A stretch of 64,000 nucleotides of DNA from Pyrus communis (GCF_963583255.1 NC_084805.1:6279060-6343059), one strand, 5' to 3'. Positions 24,601 through 34,983 are shown, counted from the stretch's first letter. A program made the numbers and translations. The notes: a model not told the origin generated them from the letters alone.

Positions 24601-25742
24601 GAGCTTGTACAGTGAGAGCAGTCAAAGAAGAAGAAGGTTGAGCACCTTGATATGCATAATTTCCTCGATGATAACAATTGAGAGCAGAATGACCTTTCTT
24701 CCCAAAGATTTGACATTCCAGAACTGGAGGGGCTGAGCTTGAGCTTGCATCATACCTTGAGTAGCAACTAGGAGTTGTGTGTCCTCTTTTATTACATATT
24801 TGACATTCAGGAATCTGTGTTGTCTTAGACCCACTATTGCCATTCCAATTCTACCAAGTTGATCCTTCTTTAGAACTACTAGAAAAACCATTGTTGTTTG
24901 AACCTCTAGATAAACCATTGGAATTGCCAGAGAACCTGCCATTATTATTCCCATTGTATTTGGACCTATTGTTAAATGTTTCATTGTTGTCTCCATGATT
25001 CTGATATCCCCTATTATTCTGAAAAATCTCATTCCCTTGTTGATGAAACTGAGGCAGAAAAGCTTGAGAAATAATGCCTCCAGTTGGTCTATGAGCATTA
25101 CTCTGAGAAGAATTATTAGCTTTAGTGACAAAACCATAGCCACCAAAAACATATTGAGAAGCTCCTTGATCTAGTGAGGAATGAGAATTAGATGATTCTT
25201 CTTAACAATACATGGCTGACATGGGAAAATTCAAAGTAGACTGTGAATCTTCAGTTGTCCTCTCAGCTACCAATAATTGTGCTTGGAATTCTTTCAAAGA
25301 AATTAAAGTTTCACAAGCCACAATCACAGTACGAATCATATTAAACTTAGCTGGTAAATCAGCAAAAGCAGCAACAATAAGGTCATTCTTAGACACTACT
25401 TCACCCACTGCCATAAGCTAATCTTTAAGAGCTTTAAGCCTCAACATATGTTTTTCAACACTATCAGACCCTTTCGTTTAATCCATTCATTGTATGCTGC
25501 TGTAATTAGACCCTTTCGTTTAATCCATTATCTTCAGGGAACACAAACTTCGGTGGACACACAGATGTGCCATCAAAGTGATCAAATAAATCATATCCCT
25601 CAAGCACTAATTGAAATTGAAATGACCACTTGACAAAATTATGATCTTGTAGCCGAATGGTTAACATATCAAGTAGATTTTCCACTTTTAGTGGATTCAT
25701 AGCTAAACTTCTTGCAAAAGTAACAATAAGGATCTTCCACAA
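24601..25742 (-). pseudogene. copia gag remnant with two zinc-knuckle sites
   Basis: The N-terminal capsid-type sequence is in 25506-25742 (LTIRLQDHNFVKWSFQFQ, then GYDLFDHFDG), followed by 25202-25414 (ALKEFQAQLLVAE pattern). At about 24660-24810 the minus strand encodes CQICNKRGHTTPSCY, a clean CCHC knuckle, and a second copy about 25 codons later reads CQIFGKKGHSALNC, in which the second Cys is replaced by Phe. The long 24622-25152 ORF is in another frame and is not the gag frame. Confidence 0.85.
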
Positions 25743-25749
25743 GATAGGA

Positions 25750-26307
25750 TTTCAACAAGAACAAGAATTCACCAAATTGTACACCAAGATTCAATGAAAA
25801 AACACAATGAAGAGCTTTGTGCTCAAATCAATTCACAGAGTATCAACCAGTAAAGAGCTTTGTGCTCAATTCAATAAGCAATTCACCAATTAGACAAAAT
25901 CAATTCACAATAGGCTTCGTGCCCAAACAGTAAGGAGCTTCATGTTCAAAACAATCATTAATTCATCAATCAGAAAGAATCAAGGCTTCGTGCTAAAGAA
26001 ACAATCATCAATTCATCAATCAGAAAGGTTCAATTCACAATAGGCTTCTTGCCCTAACATTTATCACAGCAACAAATCATAGATCCATAGCTACAACATG
26101 AAATTGAACACAGATTCCAGAGAATATTCACCAGAAAACGCAAGAATCAAACAAATAGAACCTAATTCTTCAACGACAGACCGAAACCAATACTTCTCCA
26201 ATGAAAGTAGACACCATAGTGCAAAACTCACACAGCCTTCGCAAAACCACAAATTCCAAAGCCTAATGAGCTCACCAGGATCCTCTTCACAGATTCACCA
26301 AACCTAA
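25750..26307 (-). repeat. untranslated leader of the copia element with imperfect repeats
   Basis: Between the primer-binding site and gag, words such as AGCTTTGTGCTCAA, AGGCTTCGTGC and CAATTCACAATAGGCTTC recur at spacings of about 40-70 bp (25810, 25855, 25912, 25937, 25983 and 26040). No zinc finger, protein domain or long ORF is seen. The array could be a packaging or dimerisation leader, which is an inference. Confidence 0.6.
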
Positions 26308-26320
26308 GCTCTTGATACCA

Positions 26321-26396
26321 TCATAACTATGGCAGTTTCAGCCATTGAAACATACAGAAAAGCTTGAAAATATGAAGCTATGGAAATCGCAGACAG

Positions 26397-26449
<53 letters not shown>

Positions 26450-26599
26450 AAAGAGACTTGCAAAAAAGCTGATGTATTGACTGAAAAAATCACCAATTAT
26501 AATATTATGCAGCTCTATTTATCTAACAAATCTAACTACCTTTGCTGATGTGTACAAATACATTAAAATGACAAATACCCCACCATATACTGTTAATAA
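26321..26599 (-). repeat. 5' LTR of the copia element, with (GA)n
   Basis: 279 bp, equivalent to 20889-21164. It contains an almost pure GA tract at 26402-26447 that is much longer than in the partner LTR, so microsatellite growth came after insertion. Confidence 0.93.
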
Positions 26600-26639
26600 G
26601 ATGGTCGTAGGAAGTTGTTGTTCTGATGATCATGATTAG

Positions 26640-26870
26640 ACCTAGCAAACAAATTGTGTTTGTCGTATTCTATCATGCTCGTTATCTTAACGAATCATGT
26701 CGCTTCAAATTCGCTATCTTAACCGGTCTATCTTTAACAGGTTCTCACCAGTTGACCCAATAACAACCTGAGAAGTTAACGCTTGACCTAAAACCTGTTA
26801 TTTTCATGTCAAATTAATAAGTCATGTAAGAAATTGTCAATCCTGATCATGACAAGCCGCCAGTGGGGGT
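26640..26870. repeat. dispersed repeat, copy 1 (related to 52095-52235)
   Basis: In reverse orientation the segment shares CAATTTCTTACA, GACATGAAAATAACAGGTTT and GACCTAGCAA-type words with 52095-52235. It is non-coding, and neither copy has clear ends. Confidence 0.5.
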
Positions 26871-28224
26871 GATGGGTATGCTCATAGTAAGGTAGTAGAG
26901 ATGACAGTAACAAGATTTAGTAAATGGCTTTTTGGTCATCACCAGAAAATGGCCAGTGTGAGTTAATTATATAAGTGGACCTTCCCAGTTATTCAAAGCT
27001 CAAGCCACCTTAGTTTCTGAAAGACTGAAACACAACAGTGCATTCTTTCGGCTATGACAGATGTGAAACTCCATAGCGAAAAGAAAAAGGAAACCAGTTC
27101 CAGGGATAAAGCATAGTACATTTGGCAGCTTACAGTTCACAAATAAAAGCTGCCTCATTAGCCAATTTCACATGAAGAGGGATTACATTCACTACTAATT
27201 TATAGCCTATATGAAGTTATAGGTCGATGATATATGTACACGCAGACCAATCGATTCGCATAAAAACATATGAAAAAGGTGACATTCAAATTCATGAACC
27301 CACAGCCTATAAATATATACATACAAATCTTTTTGTTGTAATCCAATCGAAAAAGATTCAAAACATAATCTAATAAATCATATAGGCCTTACCTGAATCC
27401 GAAACCCCCATAAAATGATATGGCACTGATCCTTGCACAATTTTATGTACCTATAAGTGTAATAATACATAGGAGCAGCCTCTCAAAGGAAATGCATCGA
27501 CTAAACTTGGATAGGTCTTATTATATAAATGTGAAAAATAACGTCAACCATGTAAGAGACACCTCCGATCCATCGTAAAACAAGAGTTCCTATCTTTCGC
27601 TTATTGACCAATACCGAGAACTTCGTACACTTGATGATAGGAATGTGAGGAATCTAAGATCAAGCAAGACAGGGGGGAACACACATTATTTCCACATTGG
27701 AATGAATGGCCACTTGGATCAACAATTGCTCTCTATTGCTAACAATGTTTTACCTGATCTATTACTGTCATTTGCAGAGTAAGTTGATCGAAATCAAAGT
27801 CAGATCGGAAGCAAAGGGCGAAAATTAGTGCAAATAATCATGTGGTGTCTGTCAAGTTACTAGTAGATCCTATGCTCCTCTACGTTCCTGTCATCAACAA
27901 GGATATAAAGTAACCGAGTTCGGACAACAAGATGAAAATGGCAGCTCTTATTTTAATATCAGTCACAGATGTACAAGTGAGACTATTTCAAGTTTAATCA
28001 ACGCATAGTTTTCGATTGGTTGACTCCTACGGATTATAACGCTTACGATCAGTCACAGATGTCTCTCATACAGTACATATAAAATAAATTTTTTGAGTGG
28101 ATTATTTTAAGTAATGGTATCTGGAATCCCAATTTCCAATCTAAAACCACCCGTATTGACCAACAAAGGCAATTCACCGGCTGTATTGAAATCTAAAACC
28201 GTCCACTGAATTATTAATGTTGTA
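26871..28224. other. intergenic, no gene recognised
   Basis: I see no supported ORF or exon. 28080-28150 repeats part of the 15338-15400 spacer, so at least that part is a dispersed repeat. Confidence 0.45.
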
Positions 28225-28350
28225 ACTGAGTGAAATCTTATATTCAATTTTTGTTAAAAACGAATTTAAACCACATAATTGCTAATCTATTGTAAGGATT
28301 AACTCACTCTCACATCCCTAATCTAGATATCGATCGTTTTTTCATAAAAA
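28225..28350 (+). repeat. SINE remnant
   Basis: AATTTAAACCACATAATTGC followed by TAATCTATTGTAAGGATTAA matches the 3' body of the SINEs at 6016, 14512 and 42056. The tRNA-like head is too diverged to recognise. An AT microsatellite follows at 28364-28383. Confidence 0.55.
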
Positions 28351-28924
28351 ATAAAAAATAAAATATATATATATATATATATATTGTGTTAAGTCTTTCA
28401 AAGTTGTTGAAATTTGGTTTTTTCATCCCCAACTTATTTTTGTTTTGTTTTAAATTAAATTATTATCATTATTCAATGGAACTGTGGAAGGAAAAAGGAA
28501 AGAGTTTTGAATCCAAGCGCACAAGTAGAAACCTAACACACCAACTCATTTGGACTGAGCTTAATTTTACTTGGTAAGTTAATTCCAATACACAAACTTA
28601 TAAAGTTTTAACATTTGTACAAGTCATTCAAATCACATAAAAAATGAGGTATGTATGATATCTATGTTCCAACTTAGAAGAAAATGTATTAAACTTTGAC
28701 TTCTTTGACGCTATCAACTGAGAGCAACAAACGATAAAATACGCACCAAGTTCAACACCAAAAATTTGCCCGTATGCATCTGGCCAATGCATCAACTGCG
28801 TGCTTCTGATCACAGAACATATAGAAGGACATGATCACAAAATGATAGGCGAGAGGAGATGTATTCTCTGCTGTTGGTAAAAATGCCCATCAGTATGCGC
28901 CGGTGATCTTTCTTTTGAAATTAC

Positions 28925-29060
28925 CTAGTTTTTTGCATATTACACCCAAGGGAAACACCAAGCTCGGTTTTACAATATAACAATACCCGCACAAAAACCT
29001 AAAGAAAATCTATTAACACGCATTTGGATAATTAAGCATGAACCCTCGGCATATATTCAG
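28925..29060. repeat. repeat shared with 33110-33240
   Basis: ATTACACCCAAGGGAAACACC, ACCTAAAG and CTATTAACACGCATT occur in the same order and orientation at 33110-33240, on the other side of the copia at 29319-32884. It is non-coding and its origin is unknown. Confidence 0.55.
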
Positions 29061-29087
29061 TAATTTTTCTCTATTGACACTACACTT

Positions 29088-29310
29088 AAGGCTAGTTTGG
29101 GGTTGATCTGCTGTGAAAAAAAACGTTATTTTCAGAAGTAAGAGTAGAGCTGCTTCTACTTTCTGCTATTTTGGACCATTGATTCTGACAAAAAGCTTTT
29201 TTTTTCCTTTTCTTTTTTTTTGTTTTTCATTTAGCAAACAAAATTTAGCCTCAGTTTTTCAGAAAGCTGTTTTTAAAATAATTTCACCAATGCCAAACCA
29301 GCCCTTACTA
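29088..29310. mobile_element. MITE with TAAGGSYWGTTTGG termini
   Basis: TTAAGGCTAGTTTGGGGTTG at 29088-29107 is mirrored by CAATGCCAAACCAGCCCTTA at about 29289-29308. The interior is full of A and T runs. Its ends and composition resemble 7055-7410. It sits directly beside the LTR at 29319. Confidence 0.65.
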
Positions 29311-29318
29311 TAGTAAGG

Positions 29319-29803
29319 TATTGAAAGTACAACACCAACCCAAAAGATTAAGGTCCAGCCCATTATGAAAGTTTTGGTATTCTAGAAGAATCATGCATGG
29401 GATTTTGCTAGAGAACTCTAGCAAGCATGTCGGTGGGCAGCTGCAAATGAACTAGATTTTTCTAGTTCAAATCTGCATGTTAAGTAGGTAATTAAGCTAG
29501 AAAGTTCTAGCAGCTTGTAATATTGTGTGGCTATTATGCAAAGCCTAGGTCGGTTAAGCTCACCTATAAATAGGTGAAGTGCTATGCTAAACAAAGCAAG
29601 TAAGCAAGAATAAGAAGTAAGAGTGGTCTTGTAAGTGAGTAGTCTTGTGAGAAGTGTGAGTGTTCTAGAGTGTGTATCTGGAAAGTGTGAAAGTGTCATA
29701 GCTTCTTAAAGTGTGTCCTTGAAAGTGTGTGTTGTAATATTTTGTGAGTGTAATATAAGTAATTTGTTTACTTGTTTGCCTCTCCAACACTTGTGTTAGA
29801 GTT
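29319..29803 (+). repeat. 5' LTR of the defective copia (3' end lost)
   Basis: Matches 32390 onward closely up to GTGTTAGAGTT and then diverges, so the last about 80 bp of the LTR are missing. It includes a TATAAATA box at about 29573. Confidence 0.85.
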
Positions 29804-29807
29804 CCAC

Positions 29808-30964
29808 TGTCCCCTTAACAAATCCTATGTAGATTTACCAATTACTTATGAATTACGCATGCAAAATTTGAAGGTTAGGTTTTCCCTATGCATATTCTAC
29901 TTATGGGCATTCAAGCTAGAACGTATACCAAACATGCAATCCGTTTGTGGCATTCAAATCAAATATAAACATGCATGACTCATTACGCTTTGTGAAAACC
30001 CTTTTAAAAACCATGCAACCCCTAAGATGTGACATTCGCCCTAGGTAAAATTACAACTATCAATCACTAGAAGCAATACTCAATTCCCTGGTGGCATTCC
30101 GACCGAATTGCATCCGATTACTTATCTAAACATTCTAATGGTAGCTAAGCATTAAGAATAGAGACAGTTTAAAGCACAGTGAAAGCATGCATGTATAATC
30201 ATAAGCAATTAAGTAAAAACTACATATTCATGCTAAGGCTCAAGGCATCGCCCTAGCAAATGAAAATTAGTTATGAACAATCATAGAACAAAATACTATT
30301 AAAAACATGGATAGAAAACACCTTGAAAATACAAAGAGTCAAAGCCTAGCTAAATTCTCCACATACGTTCTCCCCTCTTCTAATGGCTAAAAAGTCTTAT
30401 TTATACTACTAAAAAATAAAACCCTACCTTGAAAATGTCTTAGAATAAAACTAGGAAACATAATCAAATCATAAAACAGAAAATAAAAGGTTTCCTATTT
30501 GAACTAGAATTCGGATTTTATCCGAAAATCCATCTTTTGACCTACCAAATCAACTCCGATTTGGTCCCAAAATGTCTCTTTTGAAAGCTGAAGACGTCCC
30601 CTACAAACCTACTAAATGAATCTTCCTCAAAATATGCCATCTTGACCTCCAAAATACCCAAAACGTCTAGAAACATCAATCTGGGAAAGCTACGCGCTGG
30701 GCCTTAATTTCATCACCATGGTCAAACGGCTTGGTAGAAAAATCTGGAATTTTGATACAATCATCTTGAAAGGCACACAAACATCCTCCAATTAGAATCA
30801 CTCCAAAATTCATCTATTTGAATACTTTTTGCTCCAGAGGAAGTCGAATGTCCTATATTGAAAATATATAACAAAGTATCAAAATTCTACCAAAATAACC
30901 AATAAATTAATACTAAGATTAGGGTAAAGTATATGGTACAATATGGAGTCATCATGTATCGACA
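29808..30964 (-). repeat. LTR-like block inside the copia element
   Basis: The block begins TGTCCCC and ends TATCGACA, and its terminal TGTC/GACA bases are inverted. Both edges coincide with the points where copia sequence stops and restarts. Text such as GGCATTC and ACATTCGCC resembles long plant gypsy LTR or leader sequence in minus orientation. There is no matching 5-bp duplication (TCCAC versus CCTCA), so a solo LTR is only a suggestion. Confidence 0.4.
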
Positions 30965-32389
30965 CCTCAAGATCTTAGGGACGCTAACAATGGAGGGACA
31001 ACAACTGCAGTCAATCTACGTAATGTCAGCAGAAACTGCGTGTACGTAGACAAGACAAGAAAGAACGAGACATTAGATTTATGGCACATCAGATTAGGTC
31101 ACGTTAGCTGTCACAAGCTAAATGTGATGATGAAGAAGTCAATGCTTAAGGGGCTACCTCAGCTTGACATTAGAACGGACACGGTTTGTGCAGGATGCCA
31201 ATATGGTAAAGCACATCAACTACCATACGAAGTGTCAAAGTTTAAAGCGAAAGAACCGTTGGAGTTGGTTCATTCTGATGTGTTCGAGCCCATCAAGCAA
31301 CCATCAATAAGTGGGATTCGGTACATGGTGACGTTCATTGATGACTTCTCCAGGTATGTATGGATTTTCTTTATGAACGAAAAATCTGAAACATTTTCAA
31401 AATTTAAATAGTTTAAGGAGACAGTTGAAGGAGAAGTGGGAGAGAAGATCCGTTGCATACGCATGGATAATGGAGGAGAATATACCTCAAATGAGTTTTC
31501 CCAGTATCTACAAGAATGTAGAATACGTCACCAATTCACATGTGCCAACACTCCACAACAGAATGGTGTAGTGGAAACAAATAATTGACATCATAAAAAA
31601 AATATGTCGGAGTAAATGTACCAGGAAGGTTTTGGGCTGAAGCAATGAGAATTGCAGCTCATGTGATCAACAGGCTTCCTTAACCAAGGTTAGAATTTGT
31701 CTCACCCTTTGAGAAACTGTGGGATATGAAACCTACAGCTAGTTACTTTCATGTATTTGGTTGTGTGCTACGTATTTGTTCCAGGTCACCTACGTAGCAA
31801 GTTTGACAAAAAGGCAGTTCGATCTATCTTTGTGGGATAAAACAGCCAAAGAAAATGATGGAAATGTTGTGATTCTACGACTGGAAGGTGTTACACATCA
31901 AGAGATGTAGTGTTTGATGAAGCATCTTCTTGGTGGTCCTCAGAAAATGAGGCGTTGCCTGATTCGAGAGAGATTAAAGATAAGCTGCAACAAAAGATGA
32001 GGGAGCAAACTGTTCAAATTCAATCGAGACAAAGTGAGTCTGAGGATTCGCTTAATGGTGATGATGTTAAACCTGGCGTATATCAACAACCAGAAGAAGA
32101 AAAGACCTAGTGAAGTGGAAGTATCAACTCCACAATCACAACTAAGGAAATCAACGAGAATCCAGAAGCCAAATCCTAAATATGCCAATGCAGCCATAAA
32201 AGAAGAAGCAGTTGAACCTGAGTGGTTCCAAGTTGAGAGAAGAGGTCACTGCAGTGAAGCTAAATCAAGCTTGGAATCTAGTGTCAAAGCGAAGAGATGT
32301 GAAACCCAAATCACGCAAACGGGTGTGCAAGAAAAAGCTTTGTCATCAACTCACCATGGAGGAAAGAATGAGGTGGTGTTGAGGGGGAG
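30965..32389 (+). pseudogene. copia integrase and linker remnant
   Basis: 31040-31411 carries the GAG-pre-integrase block ([27 protein letters not shown]) and the start of the integrase core ([31 protein letters not shown]). After a stop, the same frame continues to [12 protein letters not shown] and TPQQNGVVE at about 31560. 31910-32440 holds the acidic linker (STRIQKPNPKYANAAI), which normally leads into reverse transcriptase. Here it runs straight to the 3' purine tract, so RT and RNase H have been deleted. Confidence 0.88.
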
Positions 32390-32884
32390 TATTGAAAGTA
32401 CAACACCAGCCCAAAGATTAAGGTCTAGCCCATTATGAAAGTTTTCCTATACTAGAAGAATCATGCATGGGATTTTGCTAGAGAACTCTAGCAAGCATGT
32501 CGGTAAGTAGCTGCAGATGTACTAGATTTTTCTAGTTCAAATCTGCATGTGAAGTGGGTGATTTAGCTAGAAAGTTCTAGCAGCTAGTAATATTGTGTGG
32601 CTATTTTGCAAAGCCTAGGTCTGTTAAGCTCACCTATAAATAGGTGATGTGCTACGCTAAACAAACCAACTAAGCAAGAATAAGAAGTAAGAGTGGTCTA
32701 GTAAATGAGTAGTCTAGTGAGGAGTGTAAGTGTTCTAGAAAGTGTGAGAGTGTCATAGCTTCTTAAAGTGTGTCCTTAAGAGTGTGTCTTGTAATATTTT
32801 GTGAGTATAATATAAGTAATTTGTTTACTTGTTTGTCTCTCCAACACTTGTGTTAGAGTTGTGTACTCTAATTTTTCCTCAACA
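32390..32884 (+). repeat. 3' LTR of the defective copia
   Basis: 495 bp, TATTGAAAG...CTCAACA. The start is fixed by the adjacent purine tract. The end is chosen at CAACA before CAAGG and is less certain. Confidence 0.75.
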
Positions 32885-33109
32885 CAAGGTTGACATGCCA
32901 GACACTCAATAGTTTTAGCGTTGATATTTTTTTTTTCGAAGAAATGATAAAATTTTATTAAAACAAGACAAGGAAATACAAGAAATAGATAAGAAATCCA
33001 CCAACTAGCAAAACTAGCTAAAACGTCTCAAGTTGGACTACTTTAGAGGTAACTAAAGTTGAACCAAATTCATTTTCCTTGCTAATAAGAAAGAGAATAA
33101 TCACCAAAT

Positions 33110-33240
33110 TCATTTTAGCGTTCATATTACGCTCAAGGCAAACACCAAACGTCGTTTCGCCATAGAACAATGCATGCAGCACACAACCTAAAGCAACTCT
33201 ATTAACACGCATTAGGATACCCATCATTAGTTAAGCAAAC
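33110..33240. repeat. repeat shared with 28925-29060
   Basis: Second copy of the segment described at 28925-29060, here preceded by a T-run and a LINE-tail-like TTTTATTAAAA at 32951. The two copies bracket the copia insertion and the MITE. Confidence 0.55.
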
Positions 33241-33600
33241 AACATTTGTGATGCAGTTCATCTCAAAACAAAACTGATCTTGTTCAACCTTGTACAGTAA
33301 ATTATAAACAGCATCACCATTTACATGAAATAGGGACAATAGTCAGTTTCGAGGATTCGAAGTTGTGTGACAAAGCCCACCAATAAAGAAAATGCCTCAA
33401 ATCATCTCATGGATAATAAACAAAAACCGAAATCTGAGATGCATATATGTAAGTAGAAACCAATTTCATCAGAAATTCTTTAGGTTCTAATAAGCAAAAC
33501 TAAACATTGTAAATTCAAAACGATGTTACATAGCGTAAGAGGGGTAACAATAACCAAAAAAATATCCATGCTTCCAGAGACATGAAAATGCAAACAAGCC

Positions 33601-34017
33601 CTAGGTGTTGGTGGCTCTGGTGTAGATCTGCCGGCTGGCGTGAGCCGAGACCATCCGAATCAACCTTAGGCCATCAACTCTCTGATCGCCTTCCTCGCGA
33701 GTGACCCATTGATCCTGAGGCGGTCAAAGAGAATGGAAAGCGTGATGAGCTTATACTTGGGAGCCTCCATGAGTAGTTTGTCGTAGGTGCCCTGGTCGAA
33801 GAGCACCATGTTGTTAACCTTCTCCTTTTGCTTCCCTTTGCTCTACTTCTTCTTCTTCTGCTTTCCTCATTCGGACTTCGTCGACTTTGACGACGGCGGT
33901 GCCTTATCCTTCTTCGGCGCCTGAAATTTAAAAAACTCGAATTGTTAGAGGCATTTACACAAACAGGTAAAGATCAATATGGAAGCTAAACTTGGTTGTG
34001 GAGTTGGTCCGTACCAT
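33601..34017 (-). pseudogene. RPS25: 40S ribosomal protein S25 pseudogene (intron retained)
   Basis: The normal gene encodes eS25, a small-subunit protein of about 108 aa. Here the start codon (34015-34017) is followed at once by a GT donor, and exon 2 begins at 33920 after a TTTCAG acceptor, giving M|APKKDKAPP. The rest reads [32 protein letters not shown] and QIYTRATNT with the stop at 33601-33603, so the copy is full length. It is broken by in-frame stops in the basic N-terminal tract (after SKSTKSE and after KQKKKK) and by a 1-bp deletion after RELMA. Because the intron is present it arose by DNA duplication, not by retroposition. The region to 33241 is probably its former 3' UTR. Confidence 0.92.
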
Positions 34018-34123
34018 TGGATCGGTTTACGGCGATAAAGGGAGGAAGAATGAGAAAGATGACGGTTTGGGGCAGGAGAATGAGTGAATGCAGATGAGAT
34101 GGAGGGGGTTGAGAAGCAAGTAA

Positions 34124-34980
34124 AAGCAACTCCACCAGAGGCTATAACATGGTGGACAGGCGACCCAAAAAAACCCAATAGCCTCCCTCCCTTGCTCCAG
34201 CCCATGCAGATTGGGCTTGGGGAGGCCTGGTGGACAGGCCAATAGGGAATCAACAGCCCTAGAGCCTGAGGGCCAACTGATGCCAGGCTGATGTCAAGGT
34301 GACGTCAACCACGAACTGTAGAGAGATCGAGAAAAAATGGCTTTCGGTTACAACCCCGACAACGCAGCCGGCTTCAGGTTCTTACTCATTTTGTTGGTGA
34401 CGTACGGCCTCATGGTGGCGCTGGTTCACTCCATACTCACCATGCGCTTCATCAAGCCTCTTGAGATCGACGCCCCTGATCACTTCTCGGAAGCCAGAGC
34501 TCTCAAGCACGTTAGAGTCTTGACCCAAGAGATCGACGGCCGCCAAGTGGGCTCATTTTTCAATGCCCTCACTGCATTTTTCTCCCCTTTTTGTCCAAAT
34601 TGAAGAAAAAACAATTTGAGATTTTTTTCTGGGTTTGATTTGAATTCGCCATTGTTATTGCTATTGGAGAGATTGGGTACACTGTTTGGTTTATGGGTTG
34701 AGGTACTTATTTGCAGTTTCCTAATTTGTTGATAGGAAGGGTGTCCTGGCTTGACAGAAGCTACTCGATACATTACAAGGCAATTGTAAATGATAAAATT
34801 ATTTTGTATTATTTTATAAAATAAAAAATACTAATATTTTATTGTTTATTGCCATGGCTATTCAATTTATAAGTGGAGATGCAAAAAAGAAATTACTATT
34901 CATTAAAGGCAGTTACTATTCACTGAAGGAGATTGAATAGGAAGTTGCCCTAGAGGGCCTTTGTCACGCTGGAGTTGCTT
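34124..34980. mobile_element. TIR element with TAA flanks carrying gene exons (Pack-type, PIF/Harbinger-like)
   Basis: AAGCAACTCCA at 34124-34134 is matched by TGGAGTTGCTT at 34970-34980, and both ends are flanked by TAA (34121-34123 and 34981-34983). An 11-bp TIR with a TWA duplication fits PIF/Harbinger. The 857-bp element has non-coding arms and, between about 34300 and 34786, the 5' UTR, exon 1, intron 1 and start of exon 2 of an ERMP1-like gene. It sits about 105 bp upstream of the RPS25-like start codon. A longer independent comparison is needed to exclude chance TIRs. Confidence 0.65.
34337..34786 (+). pseudogene. ER metallopeptidase 1-like (M28) gene fragment, exons 1-2
   Basis: Exon 1 (34337-34546, 70 codons) starts MAFGYNPDNAAGFRF, with a membrane segment at residues 13-35 and then FIKPLEIDAPDHFSEARA and VLTQEIDGRQ. 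This is the N-terminal pattern of plant endoplasmic-reticulum metallopeptidase 1-like Zn exopeptidases. A GT donor follows Q70. Exon 2 (34736-34786) follows a GATAG acceptor and reads EGCPGLTEATRYITRQL in the correct phase, matching the family's QEGRPGL-type continuation. It then hits a stop where the transposon arm begins. The peptidase domain itself (about 800 aa in a full gene) is absent, so it cannot be an enzyme. Confidence 0.8.
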
Positions 34981-34983
34981 TAA

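Larger units (their letters stand above)
20889..26599 (-). mobile_element. Ty1/copia retrotransposon with non-TG/CA LTRs, 5711 bp
   Basis: LTRs at 20889-21164 and 26321-26599 are flanked by AGATG (20884-20888 and 26600-26604). On the minus strand the LTR reads TATTAACA...TTATGA, so both ends depart from TG...CA. The boundaries are fixed independently by the primer-binding site TGGTATCAAGAGC (complement at 26308-26320) and the purine tract GAGGGGGAG (complement at 21165-21173). LTR identity looks high apart from one deletion of about 35 bp and a microsatellite. This is probably the youngest of the three neighbouring insertions. Confidence 0.94.
29319..32884 (+). mobile_element. defective Ty1/copia element with internal replacement
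   Basis: Two LTR copies, 29319-29803 and 32390-32884, begin TATTGAAAGTACAACACC. The second is preceded by the purine tract GAGGGGGAG. Possible target duplication is TAAGG (29314-29318) versus CAAGG (32885-32889). No primer-binding site follows the 5' LTR: gag and protease are absent, and an unrelated block (29808-30964) lies there instead. RT and RNase H are also missing, leaving only integrase and a linker. Confidence 0.85.

Noticed and set aside
24622..25152. 176-aa minus-strand ORF
   Set aside because: It is a shadow of the gag frame. The true frame carries the CCHC knuckle.
25750..26307. repeat spacing that could suggest a CRISPR array
   Set aside because: The units are imperfect, the spacing is variable, and the region is the leader of a plant retrotransposon.
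26402..26447. regular GA repeat that might look like an array
   Set aside because: It is a simple microsatellite inside an LTR, absent at this length from the partner LTR.
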